This document shows, one piece after another, positions 1 through 11,558 of a DNA stretch of 64,000 bases. Numbering within the stretch: the first letter of the stretch is position 1; each line of letters starts with the position of its first letter. The notes beneath the pieces are model-generated. The model was not told the origin of the DNA and did no database searches. It saw only the letters and a list, made by a program, of their open reading frames with translations. The DNA comes from Ambrosia x helenae (taxonomy: Eukaryota > Streptophyta > Magnoliopsida > Asterales > Asteraceae). Location: the NCBI GenBank assembly GCA_030844895.1, contig CM061233.1, positions 94,325,719 through 94,389,718 of the forward strand, read 5' to 3'. The position numbers and the translations under genes are program-made.

Positions 1-720
1 AGGTAAAAGTACACTAATTTAATGTTATTTTACTAATTTCGTGAAAATAATGTTAAAAACGGATGACGGTAATCATGCATTATGTGGTGACGTTGATAGT
101 CAAAAGACAAAAGGGTACATACACTAATCGGACTTATCAGTGTTATGTGTCTTATGTCCAAGGTTTGATGTAAAACCACTATCGAGCCGGGGGTCTCACT
201 GGTAACAGCCTCTCTATTCCTACAAAGTAGAAGTAACTAGGTAAGGTTGTCTAGTGTCTACATCTTACCATGATACCATCCTCAGACTCTACCTTTATCT
301 TGCTATTGATGAGATTAAGTGAGTATAATGATGATGACGAAGAACGGAGATGATGTTGTGTTTGTTATCTATGCTAGGTTTGTAATTAAAAGATTTGTAT
401 GTCGTTTAAATTTCTTTTTCTTCTGTAAAAGTACATATTTGTTTATTTTATTTGTTTGGGTATATAATAATGAGGTGGTGTGTGGGGTTGGATTTAAAAT
501 AAAACGTCATAGAGACTTGGGCATTAGGCTTAACGACAGGAAGAAGAGCCAATAGTCAAATTAACCACATATATATCTATAGAAAAAAAAAAAGTGTCTT
601 TAGAGGGATCCTTGACATAAATTAATAGCAGGATCTTTAAAAAATCTAACATGAGACAGATAACATCGCCATAATTATTATTTGATTATTTCTTAATGAT
701 AGCTAATTTGTGCATAAATA
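1..720. other. AT-rich intergenic DNA, no gene seen
   Basis: No reading frame here resembles a protein I know. The short open frame near 319-555 has low-complexity content and no recognisable domain. No terminal repeat pair was found. Confidence 0.6.
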
Positions 721-724
721 ATAT

Positions 725-815
725 TTTTTTTTGAATGGCAACTAAACTAATGTAGTCGGTGGAGCTCTGTCTAACACTCTGGGTCAGTCTGTACTGATAC
801 CCATCCCACCTGGAA
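725..815 (-). repeat. SINE-like 3' fragment
   Basis: On the - strand this reads through a segment also present at 16435-16523 (shared words GGAGCTC, CTGGGTCAG, ATCCCACC) and ends in a short A tail, seen as a T run at 724-732 on the + strand. A possible 7-bp flanking duplication AAATAAT is present. The tail layout (TTGCC followed by A) also resembles the end of the LINE at 7775. It is probably a truncated SINE; the assignment rests on the tail and on the second copy. Confidence 0.4.
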
Positions 816-855
816 ATAATTAAATCTAATGTTACGTGAGGTTCTATTATTTAGA

Positions 856-1033
856 GCATGTTTGGGATTGAGTTTGGAAACAACTTATTGACTTATTAAC
901 TTTTTGAAAAAGCCAATAAGTCATTTTGAAAGGCCAGGATTTAGTGATTTTCCAAATGACTTATTGACTTATTAGCTTTACAAAAAGTTAATAAGTCACT
1001 AAGTTGTTTCCAAACTCAATCCCAAACACCCCC
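856..1033. mobile_element. MITE with long terminal inverted repeats
   Basis: The two ends are inverted copies of each other over about 45 bp: GTTTGGGATTGAGTTTGG at the left is matched by CCAAACTCAATCCCAAAC at the right. The element is about 178 bp, AT-rich and non-coding. TTAGA flanks both ends and may be the target duplication. The family is uncertain; hAT or PIF-type are both possible. Confidence 0.7.
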
Positions 1034-1073
1034 TTAGAATTTATAAATTACAAATTACTTATATTATAAGTTA

Positions 1074-3356
1074 GAACATCAACAATCTTGTCTGCGGAAG
1101 AAATTTGTGAGACTAACCCATTTGGAGTTGGGAGATGGCCCCGGGAGCCCATGTGCCCGCCCCTCCCTCCCTTGGTTGATCGGTGTAAACAGTAACAATC
1201 CCCCCTTCTCACCGACGCGACATGTGGCTTTCGAATACAAAACGTGACCATTTGAACGACCATAATTAAAAAAAAATACCTAATACATTTACCTATATAA
1301 ACCCATTAATCTTTAACATTTTTTTCAATCACTTTACCATTTTACACAATCTCAAATCTTCTCTTTTAACAATTCAAACTTTTAAACGATAATTTGTTCT
1401 GTCTTAAAAGGCAAGAAGGGTTTGAATCGACGATGAATAATTCGCTTTGGTCACAGTTTGGGTGAATAAATCCATCATCCCTCACTGGGTTGACGTAAAC
1501 TCATGGTGGACTGATTTGTTTCACGAGTACCGTCAACAAATGGGTGAAACTGATCACAACATACACACACTCAGTTCCAAATAGAGGCTAGTGAGCCGAC
1601 GTGTTACGATATTTGAGCAAGTCTTCGTACGCGTCGTGAATTGCGAAGACCCGACAACCAAGAATGAGGCTATGAATGAGGCCCTTTGCGCGTGCCAAAT
1701 TAAATGACACAACATAAAGTATTTAACCACATTCCATCGTGGTAAATGCTAAGAGACGTTGTTCCAAGTTGGCATGCAGGTCCAATTCAACGACAAGCTG
1801 ATTCCGACAACTAGGTCGTTAAGGATAAGTTTTTTACCCTTTAATCATGTATTTTTTTTTTATTATGCACTTGTTTTTTTTTTAAATTTATGTACATTTT
1901 TATTAAATTAATGAAAAGATTTTATTTATAGTTTAATAAAATTAGTGTAAATAAATAGGAAAAATGGAAGGGGAAGGGGGAGAGAAGAGTTGATTAGGTG
2001 AAAGGGAAGGTGGCGGGGTGCTGGGTTGGCAAATGAGATAGAGGTACTCTACCCCATAGCCTAGCTGACGTTGTGAGGAGAGAGGGAAAATGGAATCCGT
2101 CTGAAGGGCAACGATTGTAAGAGGGGGAGGCCTAGGGTTGTAAAAGGACCAATTCATCTTGTTAATGTTGTAGTTGTAATAGTATTAATAATAATCCAAA
2201 ATTATGATAAAATAGTCAAGTAATATATATATTTACAAAAAATCTAATTACAAATATGTGTAATTAATTAAAATTATATATAAATAATAATATAATAATA
2301 AATAATAAAGAAGCCAAACCCCAAGCCGAGTTTAACCTTAAAAAACTACTCATGAGCCGAGCTCAAACTATATAAACAAAAATGTAAACGAGCCCGAGCA
2401 GCTCTCTCAAAGCTAAACTCGAGCCTATACAAACTCGGGCTTTGCTCGACTCATTTACACCCTTAGGAAGGACAGTGGCGAAGCTTGAGAAATTGGCTCG
2501 GGGGGTCGGAAATCACCAGTCACGGGACGTGACTTAAATTTTTTTTCTATAGCTATGTTTTGGATTATATGTTCGGGTCGGTGATTCGATTCGGGTCGAG
2601 TCAAACATTAAATACAATAATATCAAAGTTTTAAGCATTGTTTAACAAAAAATTGAACAATGACACTAAAACATTGAAAATGAGACAAAGCGTGGGTACC
2701 TGGATGAAGAATTACATTTCAGCCAGTCGACCTTTAAGATTTTTGAATTCTTCAATTATGGTTTACTCATATTTTCATTATATACTCCCTCTACTTGTTC
2801 TTCATTCGCTCTTTTGAAAAAAGTTGTTAGGTTTTATTCTTCCCCATAATATAATCTACCAGGGTGGGATCGAGAGACAGAGTACAGAGAGAGTTTAAAG
2901 TTTTATTTAGATTTAGGCTTTTATTTGGGCTTTTTAATTGGATTTTCCCTAAAGAACAAAAAATGGGAAAAATCAAACAATTAGGTTGTACCTCTCAAAT
3001 AGGCCCAAAAGAAAAAAAAACAAAGAAAAACGATAAACTCAGTAAAGAACCGATATTTGGGAACCTTGTATCGTCCGATATATCGTTAGTTTTGTTTTAT
3101 ATAATATACGTATTTTTTCAAAAAAAAAAACGGGGGGTCGAAACCGTATATACCTAAAAAAATTTATATGTATACTATATAATCAGAACCTCTAAGCGAA
3201 AATTCGGGGGAGGGGGGGGGTCGGCCGCCCCCTCCCGCCCCTTGAAACCTCCGCCCCTGAGGAAGGATAGACAGGGGCCGTCCATTGAAGAAGGTCGGTC
3301 ACGTCAACATGGACACAGGTAGACCGCCCGTGAAGATGGTACCGATTGAGATGTTC
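1074..3356 (+). mobile_element. PIF/Harbinger-like element, decayed, hosting a hAT insertion
   Basis: The element begins GAACATCAACAATC and ends in the inverted counterpart GATTGAGATGTTC. It is flanked on both sides by TTA, the 3-bp target typical of PIF/Harbinger. A TATA-like stretch near 1295 is followed by ATG at 1432 and a degenerate frame with stops. The other Harbinger-like element, at 34868, is organised the same way, with its frame starting ATGAATAA. No transposase frame survives. A 787-bp hAT-type element (2473-3259) sits inside. A pair of arms rich in GAGCTCG, ending CACCCTTA at about 2465, suggests a further partial hAT remnant. Confidence 0.55.
2473..3259. mobile_element. hAT-type non-autonomous element (CAGTGGCG family)
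   Basis: A perfect 8-bp duplication AGGAAGGA lies at 2465-2472 and 3260-3267, the size expected of hAT. The termini are CAGTGGCGAAGCTTGAG and, inverted, CAGGGGCGGAGGTTTCAAG. It is non-coding; the open frame at 2864-3157 has no known domain. Similar termini occur at 20474-20673 and 37880-38075, so this is one of three copies of a family in the window. Confidence 0.85.
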
Positions 3357-3359
3357 TTA

Positions 3360-3712
3360 TATACATTTATTTAAAAATGAACACCACATACAATGTACAA
3401 AAGATTCTGTTAGAATTTTACAGGAGACAACCAACACGGAAAAAGATGCAATAATTAGGATGGTGATCGCAGAAGATCCAAACTCTGTTCACGGGTTCCT
3501 TGGACACTAAAGGTAATGCATGTGGTGAAGTAGGTCCACATATATAATAATAATATTATTATTATTACTATGTATTCTTATGCTTCATTTGTACATTGTC
3601 ATTTCCTAAAAACATTCCTTCACACATCTTTCTATTTTCATATACAAATTCATTCACTAAAAAACCATATTTCACTATGCCCTTCACATAGTTTGTTAAT
3701 CTTTAATTCATC
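3360..3712 (+). promoter_or_regulatory. upstream region of the LRR receptor gene
   Basis: AT-rich stretch directly before the start codon at 3713, with an ATT trinucleotide run near 3545-3568 and a CT/A-rich leader just before the ATG. No core promoter element can be fixed with confidence. By position it should contain the promoter and 5' leader. Confidence 0.35.
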
Positions 3713-6700
3713 ATGGGCTTTGTAAATCTTTTCATCTTTGTATTCATCTTTGTTCCTTTATTCACTATCAATGCAGATGAATCTCTCAATCTAAATGAAG
3801 AGGTTTTGGGTCTAATAGTGTTTAAAACATCTATAACCGACCCTTCATCACATCTTTCCTCATGGAACCAAGATGATCAAACCCCATGTTCTTGGAAGTT
3901 CGTAACTTGCAACCCGGTCACCAGTCGGGTCACTGAGCTCGCTCTAGACGGGCTTAATCTCTCCGGAAAGATCGGTAAAGGGCTCGAGAAGTTGCAAAAC
4001 CTCAAGGTACTTTCACTTGCTAACAACAACTTCACAGGACACATTAACCCGGATTTATCACTTCTCACCAATCTGGAACACCTTAATCTAAGTCGAAACT
4101 CGCTTTCGGATCGAATCCCGGGCTCTCTAACGAGCTCCGGAACCATCAAGTTTCTTGATTTATCCCAAAACTTCATATCCGGCCCGGTCCCGGAAGAGTT
4201 GTTCATTAACTGTTTATCACTTAGATTACTTTCTTTATCCTCAAATAATCTTGAAGGTCCTATTCCTCACTCTCTTTCCACTTGCACAACTCTAAACCAT
4301 CTCAACCTTTCAAGAAATAGTTTTTCGGGCAATCCAGATTTCGCTTCGGGTATTTGGACATTAACCCGGATCCGAACACTGGATCTTTCGCACAATTCGT
4401 TTACCGGATCCATACCTAATGGTGTGTTTGCTTTACATGATCTAAAAGAGCTTTCTTTAGAAAGTAACCGCTTCTCAGGATCTTTACCTTCTGATTTAGG
4501 ATTGTGTCCACATTTAAAGAAACTAGATTTTAGCAACAATCTATTCATAGAAACAGTTCCAAACTCTTTAAAAACTCTTTCTACATTAAGTTATCTAAAT
4601 CTAGCTAATAATATGTTTATCGGCGAATTCCCCCAATGGATCGGTAGCTTGAATAGTTTGGAGTATTTGGATCTTTCGGGCAATAGATTAACCGGAATGT
4701 TACCCGAAACGATTAAAGTATTATACTCATTGAGATACTTAAGTCTTTCTGATAACAAGTTAACCGGGGACATTCCTGATGGTTTATTCGAACTCGGGTT
4801 TGAAAGAATAGACTTGTCTAGGAACGAATTCACGGGTTCAATCCCAACCGGTTCGAGTAAGCTTTTTGAGTCTCTTGAGGCGCTAGATCTTTCTGGAAAC
4901 CGGTTTACTGGAGATATTCCAGCTGAAATAGGGCTTAACTCTAAGTTGAGATACTTGAACTTGTCTTGGAACAGTTTTGAGGCTAGAATGCCAGCAGAGA
5001 TAGGGGACTTACAGAATCTAACGGTGTTAGATCTTAGAAATGGTACGTTTTTCGGGTCTATTTCGGGTAATCTTTGCGATTCGGGTCGGCTTGGAATCCT
5101 TCAACTTGATTGGAATTCTTTCGCGGGAGCAATACCTGATGAGATTGGAAACTGTTCTTCACTCTACTTGCTGTAAGTTGTTCTTCTAGTTCTTAGCAAA
5201 CTATAACAAATAAACAATTTATACACTTTGATTTATTTTCTTGGGATTTGAAAAAATCTCTATATTGCAGAAGAAAAAAAAGAAAAGAAAAGGTTAGACG
5301 TGTTAACATCATAAAAACATGTATTTTCTTATTTTTCAAGAAGAAAAAAAACACTTGAACATAATTTTTGCATATTAAAGTCTATGATGATGTAAAAATG
5401 TGAAGAAAAAAAAATGTGCAAAAAGTTAAAAGTCAATCAATCAAGATTTAACAAATTTAAAAGCTATTAGGTCCTTATACTGTTTTTCAATAAATATTGG
5501 ATTTAAAGGGTGTTTGGGGTTGAATTTTAAAATGGATTTTTAGATTATTGCGTTTTGAAAACGCAAATAATCAGTTTTTAGTGTTTGAGGTTGAGTTAAA
5601 TTGAAATGGAATTTTAGGCTACAAAAATTCAATAATTTAAAAGCAGCTTCACCCATACCGCAACAAAACACATAATCAGTTTTTAAAATGCAATTGCAAA
5701 CACCCTCTTACAGGTTTACCTGGATGGCCGAGTTTATATAGTATTCTTAGCGTATAAAGTATATATATGAAAAAAAAAATATCAAAACTAGTAAAAATAT
5801 TTATGCTTATAAACCATAAATTAAGAACTTGTGACATTTTTTCTTACAAATTGTAGCATTGACATTTCTAACATTCTAGAGGTACAATAATGTAATTTGA
5901 AATTATTTATCTTTGAATATATATACAGGAGTATGTCTCACAACAACTTGAATAGTTCCATTCCAAGATCAATGTCACAACTAAAAAAGCTCAAGATTTT
6001 AAAGCTAGAACACAACCAACTCACAGGTGAGATACCACAAGAGCTAGGTGGTCTCAACAACCTTTTGTCAGTAAACATATCTTACAACAGGCTGCAAGGA
6101 AGACTTCCATCTAGTGGCATATTTCAAACCTTAGGCAAAAGCTCTTTGGAAGGAAATTTAGGCATTTGCTCACCATTATTATCAGGACCATGCAAGATGA
6201 ACGTACCCAAACCTCTTTACCTTGATCCATTTGCATACAGAAACGAACACGGAAGACCCGAAGAAGGTGACCAGAATCAACAGCCTTCTAAAAGCTTAAA
6301 GCGCCATCGGTTTTTAAGCGTTTCTGTCATTATAGCGATTGTGGCTGCTGTCGCGATCGCCATTGGTGTTATGGTAACGCTCTTGTTAAATGTTTCTGCT
6401 AGGAGACGCCTCGCGTTTGTGGATAACGCGCTAGAGAGTTGTTCGAGTTCTTCTAGATCGGGTGCTAGTTTATCCATGGGGAAGATTGTTTGGTTTGATT
6501 CGAAATGTCATGATAATTACTGCATTGTGAACCCTGAATCGTTCTTAAGAAAGGCGAATGAGATCGGTTCAGGAGTGTTTGGGACAATGTACAAAGCTTC
6601 AGTAGGAGATGATAATAATCTTCTAGCGATCAAGAGTCTTGTAGTGTCAAACATGACTCCTTATGTCGAAGACTTTAATCGAGAGATTAGTGTGTTAGGA

Positions 6701-7411
6701 AAGCTAAAACACCCTAATCTCGTGTCGCTAAAAGGGTACTATTGGACACCAAAACTACAACTTCTAGTGACTGATTATGTACCAAATGGAAGCTTACAAA
6801 CCAAACTTCATGAACCATCACCTTCAAGTCCACCTCTTTCGTGGCGAAATCGGTTCAGGATTCTTCTAGGAACCGCGAAAGGACTCGCGTACTTACACCA
6901 TTCGTTCCGTCCACCCATCATGCACCACAACATCAAACCAAACAACATCCTTCTCGACGAAAATCTAAACCCGAAGATTTCTGATTTCGGGCTGACCCGG
7001 ATTCTATCAAAACTAGACAAACATGTCATGAACAACCGGTTTCAAAGCGCGTTAGGCTACGTGGCGCCTGAGCTCACGTGCCAGAGCTTACGGGTGAATG
7101 AGAAGTGTGATGTGTATGGTTTCGGGGTGTTGATTTTGGAGATAGTGACCGGGAGGCGACCGATAGAGTATGGGGAAGATAATGTGTTGATACTGAATGA
7201 GCAAGTGAAGATTATGTTGGAAGAAGGGAATGTGTTGGAGTGTGTTGATGAGAGTATGGGAGAGTACCCTGAAGAAGAAGTGTTGCCTGTGTTGAAACTA
7301 GCATTGGTGTGTACTTCTCAAATACCTTCAAGCAGACCTTCAATGGCTGAAGTTGTTCAGATATTACAAGTTATCAAGACACCGGTTCCTCCTAGGATGG
7401 AACCGTACTAG
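3713..7411 (+). CDS. LRR receptor-like protein kinase, probably inactive (At3g28040 type)
   Basis: There are two exons, 3713-5172 and 5929-7411. The 756-bp GT-AG intron splits a Leu codon and joins to give the LRR segment LYLLSMSHNNL. The product has 980 residues. In order it has a signal peptide (about 1-22), an LRRNT domain with the CSW motif, about 17 leucine-rich repeats, a transmembrane helix at about 614-638 followed by RRRLAF, and a kinase-like domain. The glycine loop GSGVFG (about 698) and Lys722 are kept, and DFG is present at about 839. However, the catalytic HRD is HHN (819-821), so the catalytic Asp is missing, as in Arabidopsis At3g28040 (HFN there). It is likely a plasma-membrane receptor that signals through partners. 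Compared with my memory of At3g28040, one LRR (about 24 residues) is absent around residues 340-380. The ligand is unknown. Confidence 0.93.
5508..5705. mobile_element. MITE inside the LRR gene intron
   Basis: The termini GGGTGTTTGGGGTTG and CAATTGCAAACACCC are imperfect inverted repeats extending inward over about 40 bp (TTTTAAAA and AATAATCAG/CTGATTAT blocks). It is 198 bp, non-coding, and lies wholly within intron 1. No clear target duplication was seen. The terminus resembles the 856-1033 MITE in style. Confidence 0.6.
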
Positions 7412-7760
7412 GACTAGGACTAGTCTAGTTTTGTTTTATGTTATTTCTTGTGTAGTTTATGTTTTTTACTCTTGTATGGATGATTTTCAGGTAACAAACA
7501 TAAAAAGAAAATAAAAAATGAACACAATGTTAATTCCACATGCCTATATATCAAGAGTGATGAACACAAGGGTATGAACGTACAAAAAGCAACATACTCA
7601 AAATCAATTGATGAATAACATAAATTAGACAAGAACTATCTTTGTATTTCTAAACTGAAAGTGAATAGAATGTATATGATGTTTACAATTGAAATACTAA
7701 TCCCTATATATACTAATTGAAGAGACACTATCTAACAGTCACAACTTTTGATGAAGAGTC
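7412..7760. other. 3' flank of the LRR gene
   Basis: AT-rich sequence after the stop codon, presumably 3' UTR and spacer up to the LINE insertion. No other gene is seen. Confidence 0.5.
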
Positions 7761-7925
7761 GCATCCCTTGATCTTTTTTTTTTTGATCGGCAAGTTACGT
7801 TTCATTTCATTTCACCCAAAATTATTTACAACATTGCTAACTAGTAAGGTACTAGTCGCAACAAACAGGAACAACCAAAGACTAACAAAACACCTTATTA
7901 CATGCTTTCGGACAGCAGAAAATTA

Positions 7926-10058
7926 CTATTCCGGCACCTCAAAAGCTTTCCATTTTTCCCAAGTCCATCCAACCGATTTAACTTTGTGGCTGACCCAACC
8001 AAAAGAGATTGTTTGAACTTCTCCAAATAAGCTATCTAGGCTCACTCTTTTGCCTTGAAAAATTGCTTCATTTCGGCCTTTCCAAATGATCCAAACAGCA
8101 GCGAGTATAACAATTTGAATCCATCTTCTCTTGTTCTTCGGAATGAGAGAGTTGTCATGAATCTTTAATAAATCGCGAACAGTGAAGGCGTAGATAGGTG
8201 GTATATTGCACCACGAGCTGACCTTATGCCAAATCCAAGACGCCACATAGCATGATGTTAATAGGTGATCCGCATCTTCCTCGCCTTCTCCGCACAGCTT
8301 GCACTCTGCAGGTCCGTGTATGATTCTTCTTCGCAGTAGACCCTTTCTTGTAGGCAAACGATCTTGTTCGGCTCGCCAAATAAACACCGAGATCTTCTTA
8401 GGAACCCCTTTAACCCATTGGAAAGGGTAAAAAGGAATCGTGTAACTCTGCAGCAGCTTCCTGCACGATGCGACAGAAAAAACGCCATCCGATGCCCCAA
8501 CCCAGACCCAATTATCCCGATTAGATGACAGTACGGTACCCGCAATCAGTGACGAACACTGATGCAATTCCGTCAATTCCTCGTTAGAGCTTGGTGCCCG
8601 AATCCAGCCCCACTGCTGGAAACGAGCGGCCACCGAAACAGTTTTGCACATTTCAATAGCGAAAAGTCCCGGATAAACATCTTTCAGCGGTCCTCCGCCC
8701 GTCCACCAGTCCAACCAAAACCTGATCGTTGAGCCATCTCCCACGCAGCCCTTTATAGATGTAGTGACATTTAAACCTTGATCTAAAACAGAGCCTCCCA
8801 CCTTATAAATTGCGTTCCAAACCCCGGCCAATCCCCTTCTAACTGGTAAATAGGATGTGGAGCGGCTGAAACCGTGAATAGAGGATATGACCCTGCACCA
8901 TAGCGCCTCGCGTTCGGATTTGAATCGCCACCACCACTTGACAAGGAGACTTTCATTCATGGTTTTAAGAGAGCCAAAGCCTAGCCCTCCTTTCGACACC
9001 GGACCCACGACTCTTTCCCACGCGATCCAGTTTGTTTTGGATCTATCTTCGTCTCCTCCCCAAAAAAAACGACGTCTCAATGCTTCCAACGCGTTTATTA
9101 TACCACAAGGGGCTTTGAAAAGTGAAAAGTAATACAAAGGTAAACTATCGAGAACCGCTCGAATCAACACTACACGTCCACCAAACGATAGGTGTCTCGC
9201 TTTCCATTTCGACAATCGTTTCTTAAAAACATCAATTACCGGTTCCCAATGCCGCATTTGACCCATGTTTACACCGACCGGAACGCCCAAATACTTACAT
9301 GGCAAAGACTCGGCCCTGCAAGATATTATTCCAGCCATGAGATTGATGGCCGAAGGGCTCACACAAATACCAAAAAGTGACGTTTTGGTATAATTCATCT
9401 TCAGTCCGGATATTAATGCAAAACATCTCATAAGTCGAACAATATTTCTTAAGTTCGATTCACCCCATTCACCCACATATACTATATCGTCCGCGTACAT
9501 GAGGTGAGTGATGGATGGTCCACCATTGGGTAGTTGCAGACCCCGAATGAACCCCAGCTCCTTTGCTCTATTGATAAAACAAGTAAGCGCCTCCATTGCC
9601 AAGATGAACAAGAACGGGGAGAGAGGATCTCTTTGGCGAACCCCCCGGAAACATTGAAATTCTCTTGACGGCGATCCATTTATTAGTACCGAAGCCCGAG
9701 CGGACTCCAAAATACCTTTCACCCACATTCGCCAACGCAGTGGAAAGCCCATTTGTGACAACACCGATAAAATAAAATCCCAGTTTATCGTGTCGTATGC
9801 TTTTTCCATGTCGACTTTAAGAATAAAAGTTTCAACTCTAGATGCCCTAGCCCAGGAAACAACTTCGTTTAAAACCAAGGGGCCGTCTAATATGTTCCTT
9901 GAAGCCAAGAACCCGGATTGAACTTCCGAGATAACTGAATCCATGACCGTTTTTACCCGGTTGGCCAACACTTTCGATATAATCTTCGAAATACAACCGA
10001 TGAGACTAATCGGGCGAAATTCGTTGAAAGCAATCGGATCCGAGCCTTTGGGAATCAA
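7926..10058 (-). pseudogene. LINE ORF2, reverse transcriptase part
   Basis: This is the second part of a non-LTR ORF2. It starts at a block with the RT signature FRPISLIGC, then KVDMEKAYDTINW, RQRDPLSPFLF, and the catalytic YADD box (MYADDIVY). The common plant form of the third block is RQGDPLSP, so the Arg here may matter. A C-terminal zf-RVT domain has the Cys/His spacing CKLCGEGEEDADHLLTSC. No RNase H domain follows. It is out of frame with the endonuclease part because of the duplication at 10102-10121; otherwise it is open for 710 codons. Confidence 0.92.
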
Positions 10059-10100
10059 AGCAATAAACGAAGATGCGCAACCCCATTTATGACCCCAGAT

Positions 10101-11558
10101 TCAAAAAAGGACAAAAAAGGACTCCATAATCTTCATGATATCTTCTTTTAAAAGAACCCAAAAGTGTATGATAAATCCAAAAGTAAACCCATCCGGGCCA
10201 GGAGCCCGATCACACCCACAATCCCATATTGCATTTTTAACTTCTTGATCCGAGAAAGGTGATACTAAAAAATCCGCATCGGCTTGTGACAATTGTTTTA
10301 AGGACGGACAAGAGAAAGAGGGACGAACCTGATTTGGCTCACTGAATTTAGAGGCAAAAAACTTCCAAGCCTCCAACTTGATGCGATTCGGGTCCATTAC
10401 CCATTCGTTGTTAACTTGAATTCCACCCATACGATTAGAGCCGAGATTTTGATTAATCATCCCATGGAAGAATGAAGAATTCTCGTCCCCCTCGACCAAC
10501 CATTTTACTCTAGCACGTTGTTTCAGATCTTGTGTCATTTCCGAGATAATATCGCCCAATTTCTGTTTATTATCCACCCATTCTGCCGTTTCCTCCTCCG
10601 ACAGTCGACCATTTTCCATACGCTCATCTAATACCACGATACGATTTTCAATATTCCTCTTTTGCAATCCCCTGTTAGCTCTTTCAGTAGCCAACCACAC
10701 TTTGATCTTGTCTTTTATTTTTTTAAGCTTGTGGGCAAACATAAGATCAACCGGACCAGGTTCGACCGGCTCATTAAAGGCAGCAACAACTAAATCATCC
10801 AGACCCGATTTTCCAAGAGAGGAGTTGAAAAACCTGAATGGTGTAGCCCCGAAATTTGCTGTGGTGGTCGATAGAACAATCGGACTATGATCAGAGATAA
10901 AACGAGGAAGAGCCGTGACCGAGGCGTCCGGCCAAGAGTTCCAAAAAGAATCACAGACAAGGAACCTATCTATTTTGCTGAATTTATCCCCCGTATCCGA
11001 GGCTCTAGTAAACTTTCTACCCCCCATCGGGTACTCGTATAGTCCGTTTTCTTCTATAAAAGTGTTGAATTGTGCGGCACAGTTGGGACTGAACTCACAA
11101 TTCAGCCGCTCCTCAGGGATTCGGACCGCATTAAAATCTCCCAATAATAACCACAACCCGTCATTTGCAGCGATGATTTCAGTAATAGCGTCCCACAGAT
11201 CTTTCTTTTGCCTCATCCCATGAGGTGCGTATATGTTCCCGATATTCAGTGTAACATTCATCTTCTTAAGAACCCCTCTAATAATGAGGAAATTCCGATG
11301 CCGAATTACATTAGTTTTTTGAAACTCCCCTGGATCCCAGCAAGACAGTAAACCACCCGACCTACCTTCTGAGTTAACCCATTCCCACTCTACCACCCGT
11401 CTACCCCATAACTTTTGAACCGGGATTTTGGACCCATCTTGTACCATAGTTTCCTGAATGCCCACAAAATTAACTTTTTGTGCTCGAATAACCTCACCCA
11501 CAGAGAAAATCTTGGTTTCCTCACCAATCCCCCTAACATTGTATGATAAGAAATTCAT
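10101..11558 (-). pseudogene. LINE ORF2, endonuclease part
   Basis: This is the first part of ORF2. The product begins MNFLSYNVRGIG and holds the AP-type endonuclease signatures IQET, LLGDFNAVR and SDHSPIV, which nick target DNA for target-primed reverse transcription. It ends with the segment before the RT domain (DRAPGPDGFT). A 10-bp unit CAAAAAAGGA repeated at 10102-10111 and 10112-10121 shifts the frame and brings in a stop after residue 485. The start overlaps the ORF1 stop as ATGA, which suggests re-initiation. Confidence 0.92.
10102..10121 (-). repeat. 10-bp tandem duplication that breaks LINE ORF2
   Basis: Two adjacent copies of CAAAAAAGGA. Read with a single copy, the endonuclease and RT frames would join across this point. 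It is the only frame break I can see in ORF2. Confidence 0.85.

Noticed and set aside
1942..2157. A - strand Pro/Ser/Leu-rich frame of 71 codons
   Set aside because: Lies in the decayed Harbinger-like element and shows no family resemblance.
3877..4833. - strand frames opposite the LRR exon
   Set aside because: Leucine-rich repeats often leave the opposite strand open. The + frame has the signal peptide, LRRs and splice site.
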